Shown: positions 1-9,090, counted from the first letter of the stretch. The stretch: 53,283 nucleotides of DNA from an uncultured Verrucomicrobiales bacterium (GCA_905478925.1 CAJQKQ010000054.1:1-53283), one strand, 5' to 3'. Notes: generated from the sequence alone by a model not told the origin. Translations and numbers: made by a program.

Positions 1-747
1 GTCAGCGATACGGGAAACCACATCATCCGCAGAGTGAACCTGGACGGAACCGTGACCACGATCGCCGGCAAAGCAGGTATCTGGGGTGCCACGGACGGAA
101 CCGGTGAGAATGCGCGCTTCAATGCTCCGCTGGGAATGTGCGCGGGCACCGACGGCAAGCTTTACGTCGCCGATTCTGAAAATCACACGATACGCTGCAT
201 GACTCAGCAGGCCGACGTGACCACCTTTTCGGGCAGTTCCACCGAGCACGGCTGCAAGGCAGGCCCTCGCCTCGAAGCCCGCTATTGCTCTCCGGTGGAT
301 ATTTCCCCGCATCCGGACGGCGGATTTATCATCTGCGAATCTTTCGGTAACGCGCTCTTTCGGCTAAAGGCGGACGGCATGGTCTCCATGTTGGCCGGTG
401 GTGGCGGTGCACAGTCGCCGCCAACTTCCAAGTCACTCTCTAACCCGAGTTCCGCTGTCTGCGACGCGCTGGGGAACGTCTATGTATCGGACACGTTCAG
501 CCAGGAGATCCGCCTGATCATCGAGAAATTCGATATGGCGATTTCCAAGGTCGGTGAAGACAAGCAGCTGACAATCACCTGGGACAGCCTGCCAGGCCGC
601 GACTATCAGCTGCAGGTTCTCGGGGACGACGGCTGGGGAAACGCCGCATATGCTCCGGTTCATGCGACGGACGAGGTTTCGGATATCAGCTTCCCGCTTC
701 CGTCCGACCCGAAGGGAATCTACCGTATCCTGCTGCTCGGCTTTTGA
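1..747 (+). CDS. NHL-repeat protein, C-terminal part (5' end outside window)
   Basis: The reading frame is open from base 1 with no stop, so the gene starts upstream of the window. Residues 1-160 show NHL beta-propeller blades, with repeated signatures such as SDTGNHIIRRV, VADSENHTIR and VSDTFSQEIR, each following a GTVTTIAG-like or LAGGGG-like strand. The last 75 residues (from about IEKFDMAISK) form a separate beta-rich C-terminal domain ending in YRILLLGF. NHL propellers usually mediate protein or ligand contacts; in large Verrucomicrobiota proteins of this build they are commonly extracytoplasmic, but the signal peptide would lie outside the window. Substrate or partner cannot be told. 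No partner gene follows on this strand. Confidence 0.75.
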   Translation, partial: VSDTGNHIIRRVNLDGTVTTIAGKAGIWGATDGTGENARFNAPLGMCAGTDGKLYVADSENHTIRCMTQQADVTTFSGSSTEHGCKAGPRLEARYCSPVDISPHPDGGFIICESFGNALFRLKADGMVSMLAGGGGAQSPPTSKSLSNPSSAVCDALGNVYVSDTFSQEIRLIIEKFDMAISKVGEDKQLTITWDSLPGRDYQLQVLGDDGWGNAAYAPVHATDEVSDISFPLPSDPKGIYRILLLGF

Positions 748-850
748 GTGCGTGCGATCTTTCGCCGCTTTTGTTCACTCCGAAGCCGGCTCCAGGTGGT
801 GCTCCGATCTTTCCTCGCCCCTATTCGATGCCCTAACACAAGAGGGTCTC

Positions 851-943
851 GCGCAAAGCCGCAGAGCCGCAAAGTTTTGGATCATGAGTCTTCCGCAAAA
901 AGCTTTTCCTCCTGCCCGACTTTGTGCCTTTGCGACTTTGCGG
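851..943. repeat. Inverted repeat whose arms are triplets of a CGCAAAG-type 8-mer
   Basis: Left arm 851-874 is three 8-bp words (GCGCAAAG, CCGCAGAG, CCGCAAAG). Right arm 920-943 carries the same words in reverse complement (CTTTGTGC, CTTTGCGA, CTTTGCGG). The arms match at 19 of 24 positions and enclose 45 bp. No gene is seen in 748-957. This looks like a dispersed intergenic palindromic element; similar triplet-word elements lie at 15088-15217 and, as a single arm, at 34879-34908. Confidence 0.6.
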
Positions 944-957
944 TGAATAGGATGCTT

Positions 958-989
958 GAGGAGTGGCGAACCAGCGTTCGCCACTCCTC
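958..989. terminator. Perfect 14-bp-stem hairpin at gene end
   Basis: GAGGAGTGGCGAAC (958-971) and its exact reverse complement (976-989) enclose a 4-nt CAGC loop. The right arm overlaps the stop codon (988-990) of the leftward gene that ends here, so transcripts of that gene end in the hairpin. There is no U-tract on either side, so it is not a classical intrinsic terminator; it may block 3' exonucleases or be a repetitive palindrome used as a terminator. Confidence 0.55.
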
Positions 990-2649
990 AGAAACTGGTG
1001 GCCGCGCGGGGGAATTTCGCGTAGGGGATGCGGGCGCGTTCGTAAACCATGTCATCGGCGCGGCTTCCGGATGGAGGAAGGAAATCGCGGGCACCGGCGG
1101 CTGCGACAATGTCGTCCTGTTCGATGCCATCACCGGAGACCCCGATCGCCCCGATGAGAACCCCGTTTCGGTAAAGCGGAAAGGCTCCAGGGAAGATAGT
1201 GATGCCGTTGGGCACGTTAAGATTGATTGGCTCGGAAGGAACCTGCGGACCCAGTGCACCGAAGTCTTTCACGGAAAGAGGGGCCTGTAGGGACTGGAGT
1301 GGTCCCGGCGGGGTTCCCACGATGCCGGGCGGATACATCGACTGGGATAGGAAACCGACGGCACGGCAGGAGAAAGCGCGCGGGCTGCCTCTTTCGAGAC
1401 CTCGTGAGAAAAACAGGGCGGTTCGTGCTTTCTGGATGGCGACATCCCAGCTGAAAATCGTGGCATCCGGCGTGCGGTATGTTCCCAGGACAACGGGTTC
1501 TACACCGTCGGTGGCGGGATTGTTGACCACCGAGATCCAGACCCGGGCGATCTGCCCTCGTGGCAACCGGATACCGGCACGTGTGATTTCAGAGCGCTCG
1601 GCCGCGATGCGGAGGATGTTTTCTACCTCCGCAGCCGTCAGACGTGCGGCTCCGCTGATCGTGCCGGGAAGCGGATCCGCACGGATGGCGGAGCGGAGCT
1701 GCCCGGGGATCGAGTTCGTGCCAAGCAGGCCGAAGGGATTCGGATAAACGACCGGTGGGGGCGATGCCTTGGGCGAGTAATCCACCACGCCGTCGTCCGA
1801 AGATCCGGGGATGCCATCGATGTCGGCGAGCGTTACTGGCTGACCGTTGGCGGGGTTGGCGAGATAAACGGCGGGATTGGCGACGGTGGCGTCGGAACCG
1901 GTGTTGACCAGGTATGCCAGGCGAATGCCGTCGATGAGAACATTGCTGCCATCGAAGGTCGAATCGGGGCGGTAGCCCGCCTGCCCGCTGAGGGCGATCT
2001 GCTCGTTGGCGGTCGGCAGGAAGGAAGTGTCGAATCCGGATACCGCCGCATCGGCATAACCGACAACGCCGATACCGCCGACGAGAATACCGTTTTTGAA
2101 AAGAGGTACGCCGCCGGGATTTCCCGAAAGCGCAAGAGCGGTAAAGGGGACGCTGCGGAAGGCATCGGCGGGGGTAGCGCTACCAGGATCGTCGACGCCC
2201 GGAACCGGAGGGAGGGGGAACGTGTTATCGGTCTCCGGTGCCTTGTATTTGTTCGTATCGGAAAACGCCATGCTGGAGAAATTCACGCCAACGAGCGGGC
2301 CGTTGGGACGATTCTTCACGCCGGGAGGGAAATTCTGCTGGATGATGAAACCCGCGGTTCGGGTAGTGAAAGCATGCTGGTTGCTGCTGAGGAAGGCCGC
2401 CGCGCCCGCCGTGGAAACCGCCCTCGCGACATCCGTTGCTGCGGGCTGTGCCCCACCGTTCACGTCCCACACACCGAGCACGAATCCCTCACGGTCGACG
2501 ACCGCGACCACCCGGTCCGGGGACACGATGAGAGACTCCTGCACCGTCTGTGCAATGATCGTTTGCACATCAGCTGTGGTCATTCCCTGCCCGAACAACG
2601 AAGCTATCGGGGCGAGCAGGAATACTGTAAAAATCCAACGCATTTTCAT
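988..2649 (-). CDS. Secreted protein with two GlcG/HbpS-like (DUF336) domains
   Basis: 553 residues. An N-terminal signal peptide is visible (KMRWIFTVFLLAPIASLFGQ, cleavage probable after FGQ). Two GlcG/HbpS-type domains follow, roughly residues 22-240 and 335-530. Each begins with a helix of the LTAAEVENI/MTTADVQTI kind, has a 'VVAVVDREG.VLGVW' or 'ARVWISVVNN' strand, and ends with the family's glycine-rich closing motif (GVPLFKNGILVGGIGVVG; FPLYRNGVLIGAIGVSG). HbpS/GlcG proteins bind haem or act as extracytoplasmic sensors or accessory proteins; typical members have one domain of about 140 residues, so this is a doubled, enlarged version with inserted loops. The start is ATG at 2647-2649; a second ATG two codons on is possible. 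Substrate is unknown; exported location is inferred. Confidence 0.75.
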   Translation of the reverse strand: MKMRWIFTVFLLAPIASLFGQGMTTADVQTIIAQTVQESLIVSPDRVVAVVDREGFVLGVWDVNGGAQPAATDVARAVSTAGAAAFLSSNQHAFTTRTAGFIIQQNFPPGVKNRPNGPLVGVNFSSMAFSDTNKYKAPETDNTFPLPPVPGVDDPGSATPADAFRSVPFTALALSGNPGGVPLFKNGILVGGIGVVGYADAAVSGFDTSFLPTANEQIALSGQAGYRPDSTFDGSNVLIDGIRLAYLVNTGSDATVANPAVYLANPANGQPVTLADIDGIPGSSDDGVVDYSPKASPPPVVYPNPFGLLGTNSIPGQLRSAIRADPLPGTISGAARLTAAEVENILRIAAERSEITRAGIRLPRGQIARVWISVVNNPATDGVEPVVLGTYRTPDATIFSWDVAIQKARTALFFSRGLERGSPRAFSCRAVGFLSQSMYPPGIVGTPPGPLQSLQAPLSVKDFGALGPQVPSEPINLNVPNGITIFPGAFPLYRNGVLIGAIGVSGDGIEQDDIVAAAGARDFLPPSGSRADDMVYERARIPYAKFPRAATSF

Positions 2650-2715
2650 TGGCTATTTCTCCTGATCTCAGCCCGCTTGGCAAGGAAATTGGGCATTCCG
2701 GGCAGATCGCAATTC

Positions 2716-3999
2716 CTAACCGGCTACGAGTGCCTGGTCGATGTCTGCGAGGATATCGTCGATGTGCTCGATGCCGATGGACAGGCGAATCATTTCCGGA
2801 GGGATACCTGCGGCGGACTGTGCCTCGGCGCTGAGCTGGGAATGAGTGGTGCTGGCCGGATGGATGGCGAGCGACTTGGCGTCGCCGACGTTGGCGAGGT
2901 GGGAGATGAGACCGAGCGACTCGATGAATTTCTTCCCCGCATCCGCCCCGCCCTTGATGCCGAAGACGACCATGGGGCCGCCTTTCCCGCCGAGGTATTG
3001 CTTGTTCTTTTCGAATTCCGGATCGCTTTCGAGGCCGGGGTAGCGCACCCAATCGATCTTTTCATGCGAGGTGAGATGCTTCGCGACGGCGAGGGAGTTT
3101 TCGCAATGGCGCTCCATGCGCAGCGGCAGCGTCTCGACCCCCTGGAGGATGGCCCAGGCGTTATCCGGTGAAAGGCAGGCACCGAGGTTGCGGAGCGGCC
3201 CGGTGCGCATGCGCAGGATAAAGGCCAGCGGTGCGAGTGGTGCTGGAAGGTCGTGTCCCCAGCGCAGGCCGTGGTAGGAGGTATCTGGTTCGTCGAAGAG
3301 GGGATGCTTGCCGCCGGCCCAGTTGAATTTCCCGGAGTCGATGACGATGCCTCCGATGGATGTTCCGTGGCCGCCGAGCCATTTCGTGAGGGAGTGGATC
3401 ACAATATCCGCGCCGCATTCGATGGGGCGGAGAAGGGCGGGGGTGGTGAACGTCGAATCGACGATCAGGGGAAGTCCCAGCGAATGGGCGGAGACAGCGA
3501 TCGCGCGGATGTCGGCAATCTCGAGTGCGGGGTTGGAGACCGTCTCGGTGAAAAACGCGCGGGTCTTGTTATCGGCCGCCTTGGCGAAATTTGCGGGGTC
3601 GGTGGAGTCGACGAAGCGCACCTCGATGCCAAGCTGCGGGAGGATGTTGGCGAACTGAGTGTAGGAGCCGCCGTAGAGGTTGCGGGCGGAGACAATATTG
3701 TCGCCGGCCTGCGCTAGGTTGATGACGGTATTGAAAATCGCGGCCGTGCCGGAGGCATGGGCGAGGCCACCCATCTCAGGTGCGCCTTCGAGGAGCGAGA
3801 TTCTTTTCTCCAGGACGTCGTTGGTTGGATTCATCAGGCGGGAATAGATGTTCCCGAGCTCCTTGAGTGCGAAGAGATTGGCCGCGTGTTCGGTGGAGTT
3901 AAAAACGAAGGACGCGGTGCGGTAGATCGGAACGGCGCGGGAGTTCGTATCGGAATCCGGCTTGTGGCCGCCGTGTAGACAGATGGTGTCGAGTTTCAT
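2716..3999 (-). CDS. metY: O-acetylhomoserine sulfhydrylase-type PLP enzyme
   Basis: 427 residues, the usual length for O-acetylhomoserine aminocarboxypropyltransferase. Fold-type I PLP enzyme of the Cys/Met metabolism family. Seen: YSRLMNPTNDVLEKR (PLP phosphate region, 52-66), SGTAAIFN (83-90), DSTFTTPALLRP (181-192), and the Schiff-base lysine in HSLTKWLGGHGTSIGG (Lys206). The long 'GHGTSIGG..IDSGKFNW' loop and 'ASTTHSQLS' near the end are typical of MetY rather than of cystathionine gamma-synthase. Expected reaction: O-acetyl-L-homoserine plus sulfide gives homocysteine plus acetate, in cytoplasmic methionine synthesis. No metX or other met gene is next to it. Upstream to 4114 there is nothing recognisable. 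MetZ (O-succinyl substrate) is the main alternative. Confidence 0.9.
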   Translation of the reverse strand: MKLDTICLHGGHKPDSDTNSRAVPIYRTASFVFNSTEHAANLFALKELGNIYSRLMNPTNDVLEKRISLLEGAPEMGGLAHASGTAAIFNTVINLAQAGDNIVSARNLYGGSYTQFANILPQLGIEVRFVDSTDPANFAKAADNKTRAFFTETVSNPALEIADIRAIAVSAHSLGLPLIVDSTFTTPALLRPIECGADIVIHSLTKWLGGHGTSIGGIVIDSGKFNWAGGKHPLFDEPDTSYHGLRWGHDLPAPLAPLAFILRMRTGPLRNLGACLSPDNAWAILQGVETLPLRMERHCENSLAVAKHLTSHEKIDWVRYPGLESDPEFEKNKQYLGGKGGPMVVFGIKGGADAGKKFIESLGLISHLANVGDAKSLAIHPASTTHSQLSAEAQSAAGIPPEMIRLSIGIEHIDDILADIDQALVAG

Positions 4000-4114
4000 A
4001 AGGAGGGGAGTTTGGATGATGCGCGAGGCGATGCCAGAAATTAATGTGCCGGTATGGAAAGCCGTCCATTCTCAGTGTCCGGGCAGACTGGCGTCAGCCC
4101 CAGCTACGTCGACT

Positions 4115-5560
4115 TCACGCGGGCGGAGAGCGCAGGATGAGGGATTTCTTCACCTGCATGTCCTCCATGGTGTGGGGGATTCCGCCGACGCCGAGGCCGG
4201 ATTCGCGGAGGCCGCCGAAGGGCATCCAATCGACGCGGAAAGCGGTGTGATCGTTGGCCATGACGGTCAGTGCGTTGAGCTCTCGGTATGCTTTGAGGAT
4301 CGTGTCCATATCGCGGCTGAAAACGGATGCCTGGAAGGAGAACGGGACATCGTTGGCGGCGCGGATGGAGTCTTGCACCGAGTCGCTTGTGTAAAGGCAG
4401 ACAACGGGGCCGAAGATCTCCTGCTTGCTGACGTGGCTGTCCGCTGGGGGATTGATGAGGATGGTCGGCTCGAAACAGGTTTCCGAAATGCGCTTGCCGC
4501 CGGAGTGCAGGATGGCTCCGGCGGCGATGGCTTCCTCGACCCATTTTTCCACACGATCCACCTCCTTGGGGCGGATCAGGGGGCCGATGGCTATCTCTTC
4601 CAAGGTGGGGTTACCGACCATCATCTTCGCGGCTTCGGCTGCGAGGCGATCGGCGAGATCCGGGATGACGGATCCGGGGGCGAAAATGCGCTGCACGGAA
4701 ACGCAGACCTGACCGGCGTGGTAAAAGGCGCCTTTGGCGAGCGGCGTGGCGGCGGTGGCAAGATCGGCGGTGGTGTCCATGACGACGGGTGCGGCACCGC
4801 CGTGCTCGAGGGCGCAGCGGGTGCCGGGTGCGAGCTTTGAGCGCAGCATCCAGCCGACCTTTCCGCTGCCGATGAAACTGAAGAATGCCACGCGGGAATC
4901 GCCGACGGTGGCGGTTGCGAGATCGCGATCCTTGATGGCGATGGCCTGGCACCACTCGGCAGGCAGGCCTGCCTCATGGAGAAGTTCGACGAGGCGGAAG
5001 CAGGAGAGGGGAGTGTCGGATGCGGGCTTCACGATCACCGGGCAGCCGGTGGCGATGGCCGGGAAGACCTGATGGATGATGAGGTTCACCGGATGATTGA
5101 ACGCGCTGTAGGCGAGCACCGGTCCGATTGGCTGATGGGAGGAGAAGGCGAGCCGATTGGCGGAGGCGGGGTTGAGCCCCATCGGGATTTCGTCGCCGTG
5201 CTGGGTGCGCAGTTCCTCGATGCAGCCATCGATACCGTCGATGGCGCGGGCGATTTCAGCTCGGGAATCGATCAGGGGTTTGCCGCCTTCGCGGGCTGAT
5301 TCGAGGGCGAATGCCTCGGCGCGATCGGCGAGTAGTTCGGCGGCTTTTCTCAGAATGGCGATTCGTTCCCAGGCAGGGAGGCGCTTCGAAGGATCCGCGT
5401 GCAGGGCGGCGGCGGTGGTGAGGGCTGTCTCGACGGTGGCTGCGTCTGCGAGCTCCACCGATCCGATTGCGGAGCCATCGAAGGGCGCGATGACTTCCAA
5501 TGTGCCGGCGTTTCCGGATGCGCCGGGGACGAGTGTTTTGAAATGGGATTTGGTGGGCAT
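4115..5560 (-). CDS. NAD(P)-dependent aldehyde dehydrogenase
   Basis: 481 residues from the ATG at 5558-5560. A longer frame upstream is rejected because it runs into a dispersed repeat (5591-5630). Family residues are present: Asn155 (SAFNHPVNL), the cofactor loop FIGSGKVG (about 230-236), general base Glu252 (CALEHGG) and catalytic Cys286 (HAGQVCVSVQRI), plus EIFGPVVCLY and FGGLRESGLG near the end. The FNHPVNL and AGQVCVSVQR wording is that of lactaldehyde / phosphonoacetaldehyde / glyceraldehyde-3-phosphate-type members rather than betaine aldehyde dehydrogenase. It lies 78 bp downstream of an acetolactate-synthase-like gene on the same strand, so the two may share a pathway and transcript. 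The actual aldehyde cannot be read from sequence. Confidence 0.85.
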   Translation of the reverse strand: MPTKSHFKTLVPGASGNAGTLEVIAPFDGSAIGSVELADAATVETALTTAAALHADPSKRLPAWERIAILRKAAELLADRAEAFALESAREGGKPLIDSRAEIARAIDGIDGCIEELRTQHGDEIPMGLNPASANRLAFSSHQPIGPVLAYSAFNHPVNLIIHQVFPAIATGCPVIVKPASDTPLSCFRLVELLHEAGLPAEWCQAIAIKDRDLATATVGDSRVAFFSFIGSGKVGWMLRSKLAPGTRCALEHGGAAPVVMDTTADLATAATPLAKGAFYHAGQVCVSVQRIFAPGSVIPDLADRLAAEAAKMMVGNPTLEEIAIGPLIRPKEVDRVEKWVEEAIAAGAILHSGGKRISETCFEPTILINPPADSHVSKQEIFGPVVCLYTSDSVQDSIRAANDVPFSFQASVFSRDMDTILKAYRELNALTVMANDHTAFRVDWMPFGGLRESGLGVGGIPHTMEDMQVKKSLILRSPPA

Positions 5561-5590
5561 GGGTTGTGGAATTTTAACCGCTAATGAAGA

Positions 5591-5630
5591 CTGGGGTTGT
5601 TGGGCAGCAGAATGCAGCCCTCCTTGGGGG
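5591..5630 (+). repeat. Dispersed 40-bp repeat, copy 1
   Basis: Starts CTGGGGTTGTTGGGCAGCAG and continues AATGCAGCCCTCCTTGGGG. It is almost identical to 9481-9520 and shares a 28-bp core with 37761-37788 (opposite strand). It contains an imperfect hairpin (GGGCAGCA with TGCAGCCC). It fills the gap between the acetolactate-synthase-like gene and the aldehyde dehydrogenase. Confidence 0.8.
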
Positions 5631-5638
5631 CATTTCAT

Positions 5639-7285
5639 TCATACTGCGGCGGAGCGCTCGCGGATCTCGTGATTGAGGATACGGTCGTTGTCCGAATAAT
5701 CGACCGGGAGATCGATGATGTGGACGCCCGGTTCGTCACGGCATTTTTCCAAAACGGGGAGCAGCTCGTCGGTGGATTCAATGCGGTGACCCTGTGCTCC
5801 GTAGCTTTGTGCGTAGAGCACGAAATCCGGGTTGCCGAAGGTGAGGCCGAAGTCGGCGAGTTTCATGTTCGCCTGCTTCCAACGGATCATGCCGTAGGAA
5901 TCGTCGCGGAAGATGATGACCGTGATATGGAGATTGAGCCGGACGGCGGTTTCGATTTCCTGGGAGTTCATCATGAATCCGCCGTCGCCGCAGATTGCGA
6001 TGACATCGCGTTCAGGGAAAACGATCTTCGCAGCCATCGCGGAGGGCAGGCCGGCGCCCATGGTGGCGAGGGCGTTGTCGAGCAGGACGGTGTTGGGCAG
6101 GGCGGCGTTGTAATGGCGCGCGAACCAGATCTTGTAGACCCCGTTGTCGAGCGCGATCATGCCGTCCTTGGCAAGAGTCTTGCGGACATCGGAGACGAGT
6201 CGCTGGGGTTTTACGGGGAAGTTGGGGTCGTCGAAGCCTTCGATTCGCTGTGCGTCGGCGGCTTTCTTGATCGCCATGAAACGGGAGAAATCCCATTGCG
6301 CGGAGAGCGCGAGATTTTCGCTGATCTGCCAAATGCTGTTGGCGATGTCGCCGACAACTTCGACCTGCGGCCAATAGACCGGATCGACAGATGCCGAGAA
6401 AAAGTTGATGTGGATGACCTTGCGGGTGTCGCCGGGGCGCATGAAGAAGGGCGGTTTCTCGATTACATCGTGACCGACGTTGAGGATGAGGTCCGCGCAT
6501 TCGATGGCGCGGTGCAGGTAGTCGCCGTCGGAGAGTGCGGCGTTACCGAGGAAGAGGTCGCAGTTTTCGTCGATGACGCCCTTGCCCATCTGGGTGGAGA
6601 TGAAGGGGATTCCGGTTTTAGCCGAGAACTCCGAGAGCATGCGGCTGGTGAGTTTGCGGTTGGCTCCGGCGGCGACGAGTAGCAGCGGGTGCTTTGCTGC
6701 GGAAATCATTTCCACGGCCAGCGCGATCGATTTCGCCTCTGCGACAGGGCGGCGGACGGAGGAGGCGGCGATGGGGACGAGGCCATCCGCTGGCTCGGCG
6801 GCGATGTCTTCCGGTAGCTCCAGGTGGACGGCTCCGGGGCGTTCCTCCTCGGCCAGCCGAAATGCCTCGCGGACACGGCAGGCGATATTGTCCACGCTGA
6901 CGAGCTGGTGGGTGAATTTCGTGAGCGGCTTCATCATCTCGATTACGTCGAGGATCTGGAAGCGTCCCTGCTTGCTTTTCTTCACGGGCTTCTGGCCGGT
7001 GATCATCATCATCGGCATTCCGCCGAGCTGGGCGTATGCGGCGGCGGTGACGAGATTGGTCGCGCCGGGGCCGAGGGTCGAGAGGCAGACGCCGGTTTTT
7101 CCGGTCAGGCGCCCGTAGGTGGCGGCCATAAAGCCCGCACCCTGCTCGTGGCGGGTGAGTATGAGCTTGATGGTCGAGCTCGACAGGGAGTCGAGGAAAT
7201 CGAGGTTCTCTTCACCGGGGATGCCGAAGATGTATTCGACTCCCTCGGCTTCGAGGCATTTTACTAGATGGTCAGATGCTTTCAT
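5639..7285 (-). CDS. Acetolactate synthase-like ThDP enzyme (catabolic type)
   Basis: 548 residues, the usual length of a ThDP-dependent acetohydroxyacid synthase catalytic subunit. N-terminal pyrimidine-binding domain with the activating Glu47 (TRHEQGAGFMAATYGR), central domain about 190-330, and C-terminal PP domain with the metal/ThDP motif GDGGFMMNSQE (433-443, Asn440). No regulatory small subunit gene (ilvN/ilvH) is adjacent and no ilvC follows, so a stand-alone AlsS-like role (two pyruvate to 2-acetolactate plus CO2) is more likely than branched-chain amino acid synthesis. It starts 12 bp after the gdhA stop, on the same strand, which suggests a shared transcript, and is followed by an aldehyde dehydrogenase. 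Other ThDP carboligases or decarboxylases remain possible. Confidence 0.82.
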   Translation of the reverse strand: MKASDHLVKCLEAEGVEYIFGIPGEENLDFLDSLSSSTIKLILTRHEQGAGFMAATYGRLTGKTGVCLSTLGPGATNLVTAAAYAQLGGMPMMMITGQKPVKKSKQGRFQILDVIEMMKPLTKFTHQLVSVDNIACRVREAFRLAEEERPGAVHLELPEDIAAEPADGLVPIAASSVRRPVAEAKSIALAVEMISAAKHPLLLVAAGANRKLTSRMLSEFSAKTGIPFISTQMGKGVIDENCDLFLGNAALSDGDYLHRAIECADLILNVGHDVIEKPPFFMRPGDTRKVIHINFFSASVDPVYWPQVEVVGDIANSIWQISENLALSAQWDFSRFMAIKKAADAQRIEGFDDPNFPVKPQRLVSDVRKTLAKDGMIALDNGVYKIWFARHYNAALPNTVLLDNALATMGAGLPSAMAAKIVFPERDVIAICGDGGFMMNSQEIETAVRLNLHITVIIFRDDSYGMIRWKQANMKLADFGLTFGNPDFVLYAQSYGAQGHRIESTDELLPVLEKCRDEPGVHIIDLPVDYSDNDRILNHEIRERSAAV

Positions 7286-7297
7286 GATTTATAATTG

Positions 7298-8656
7298 TTA
7301 GACGACTCCGTAGGCGAGCATGGCATCGGCGACTTTCACGAAGCCGGCGATATTCGCGCCGGCCCGGTAATCGACCGGTTTTCCGGGTCGCGCTCCGTAT
7401 CTTATGCATTTCTCGTGGATGTCCGTCATAATGCCGACGAGGCGATCGTCGACTTCCTTGCGGCTCCAGCTGATGCGGAGCTGGTTCTGGCTCTGTTCTA
7501 GGCCTGAGACTGCGACGCCGCCCGCGTTGGCAGCCTTGGCGGGGCCGAAGAGGACATCGTGTTCGAGGAAATAATTCGTGGCTTCCTCCGTGCAGGGCAT
7601 GTTCGCGCCCTCGGCGACGGCCTTGGTTCCGTTTTTCACCATGGCGACGGCATCATTGATGAGGAGCTCGTTCTGGGTGGCGCAAGGGAAAGCGAGATCC
7701 GCCTTCAGGTGCCACGGGGTTTTTCCTTCGTGGAATTCGCAGCCGTATTTCTCCGCATATTCCTGGATACGACCGCGGCGGTTTTCCTTGAGATCGATCA
7801 GCCAATCGAGTTTCTCGCGGGTGATGCCCTTGGGATCGTGGATGAAACCGGAGGAGTCAGAGGCGGTGAGTACTTTCGCACCGAGTTCGATGAGTTTCTC
7901 CATGCAGTAGAGCGCAACGTTGCCTGATCCGGAGACGGCGGCTGTCTTGCCTTTGATGTCCTCGCCGGCATGCTCGAGCATGTGCTTCATGAAATACACC
8001 GCGCCGTAGCCGGTGGCCTCCTTGCGCACTAGGCTGCCGCCGAAGGCGAGGCCTTTGCCAGTGAGGATGCCGGCGAAGCGGTTTTCCAGGCGTTTGTAAG
8101 TTCCGAAAAGGTAGCTGATCTCACGGGCTCCGACGTTGATATCGCCGGCGGGGACATCGATATCCTCGCCGATGTGGCGGTGGAGCTCGATCATCATCGA
8201 TTGACAGAACCGCATCACCTCGCGGTCGGAACGGCCCTTGGGGTTGAAGTTCGAGCCGCCCTTGGCGCCGCCCATCGGTAGTCCCGTGAGGCTATTTTTC
8301 AGCACCTGCTCGAAGCCGAGGAATTTCAGCACGCTCTGCGTCACCGAAGGGTGGAAGCGCAGCCCGCCCTTGTAGGGGCCGATGGAGTTGTTGAACTGCA
8401 CCCGCCATGCCCGGTCCGCGTGGATCGCCCCGTTGTCATCCTCCCAGGTCACGCGGAAGGTGATGATGCGATCCGGTTCGGTCATTCGCTCAAGGATGTA
8501 TGCGTCGCGGTATTTTGTATGTTCGGCGGTGAAGGGGATGATGGTTTCGACTACCTCATGGACGGCCTGGTGAAATTCCGGCTCTCCCGGATTGCGTTTC
8601 TTTAATCCGGAAATGAAGGCCTTGATCTCTTTCTGTGCACTGGATTTTGGATTCAT
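7298..8656 (-). CDS. gdhA: Glutamate dehydrogenase, hexameric NADP type
   Basis: 452 residues from ATG 8654-8656; the frame extends 36 codons further upstream but that part has no family similarity. Signature stretch GPYKGGLRFHPSVTQSVLKF (93-112) and the catalytic lysine motif PMGGAKGGSNFNPKGRS (127-143, Lys132). The Rossmann motif in the second half is VSGSGNVALYCMEKL. Length and motifs match the S50I group (assimilatory, usually NADPH): 2-oxoglutarate + NH4+ + NADPH to glutamate. An ammonium transporter lies 13 kb away. The gene heads a leftward set (gdhA, acetolactate-synthase-like, aldehyde dehydrogenase) and is divergent from higBA. Confidence 0.93.
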   Translation of the reverse strand: MNPKSSAQKEIKAFISGLKKRNPGEPEFHQAVHEVVETIIPFTAEHTKYRDAYILERMTEPDRIITFRVTWEDDNGAIHADRAWRVQFNNSIGPYKGGLRFHPSVTQSVLKFLGFEQVLKNSLTGLPMGGAKGGSNFNPKGRSDREVMRFCQSMMIELHRHIGEDIDVPAGDINVGAREISYLFGTYKRLENRFAGILTGKGLAFGGSLVRKEATGYGAVYFMKHMLEHAGEDIKGKTAAVSGSGNVALYCMEKLIELGAKVLTASDSSGFIHDPKGITREKLDWLIDLKENRRGRIQEYAEKYGCEFHEGKTPWHLKADLAFPCATQNELLINDAVAMVKNGTKAVAEGANMPCTEEATNYFLEHDVLFGPAKAANAGGVAVSGLEQSQNQLRISWSRKEVDDRLVGIMTDIHEKCIRYGARPGKPVDYRAGANIAGFVKVADAMLAYGVV

Positions 8657-8762
8657 AACAAATGACCTTGGATAGAAATCCGCCGGAGGGGAATGTCCTT
8701 TTTGGGGAATTCCGTTAGGCCGGAGGGGGGTGGGGGTTTGCATCTCCATGGAATTCCGCCTC

Positions 8763-8774
8763 ACGTAATTACGT
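8763..8774. promoter_or_regulatory. Perfect 12-bp palindrome ACGTAATTACGT, candidate operator
   Basis: ACGTAATTACGT is exactly self-complementary and lies in the divergent gdhA/higBA gap, about 32 bp before the higB start. It abuts a TTGACG hexamer (8775-8780) that could be a -35 box. HigA-type antitoxins autoregulate through palindromes at this position, so HigA is the likeliest binder. This is inferred from position and symmetry only. Confidence 0.4.
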
Positions 8775-8805
8775 TTGACGAAATTTATATTTGCGTTATT
8801 GTTCG

Positions 8806-9090
8806 ATGGTGATCGAAAGCTTTGGCGATTCCGATACCGAAAAAATCCATAAAGGCCTTCGTGTGCGTAGTCTCTCCGGTAAAATTCAGGAGCGGGCGCG
8901 CCGCAAGCTCCGTATGATCAATCAGGCAAGGATCGTTCAGGATCTTCGGATCCCACCGGGCAACCGACTTGAGAGATTGAGCGGAAATCTGGAGGGATAC
9001 TGGAGTATTCGAATCAACCAACAATGGCGAATCATCTTCCGCTGGGAGGATGGTTTGAAGCACGAGGTTAAAATTACCGACTACCACTGA
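8806..9090 (+). CDS. higB: HigB-type toxin of a type II TA system
   Basis: 94 residues from the ATG at 8806; an upstream in-frame TTG (8791) is less likely. RelE/HigB fold members are mRNA interferases that cut translated mRNA on the ribosome. Visible family features: basic helix KIQERARRKLRMIN, the stretch RLERLSGNLEGYWSIRINQQ and the strand WRIIFRW, which match the HigB core. Toxin-first order, with the antitoxin starting 4 bp after the stop, is the standard higBA arrangement. Not truncated. Confidence 0.85.
   Translation: MVIESFGDSDTEKIHKGLRVRSLSGKIQERARRKLRMINQARIVQDLRIPPGNRLERLSGNLEGYWSIRINQQWRIIFRWEDGLKHEVKITDYH

Noticed and set aside
5561..5638. 26-codon upstream extension of the aldehyde dehydrogenase
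   Set aside because: It is translated from the dispersed repeat at 5591-5630; the ATG at 5558-5560 fits the family start.
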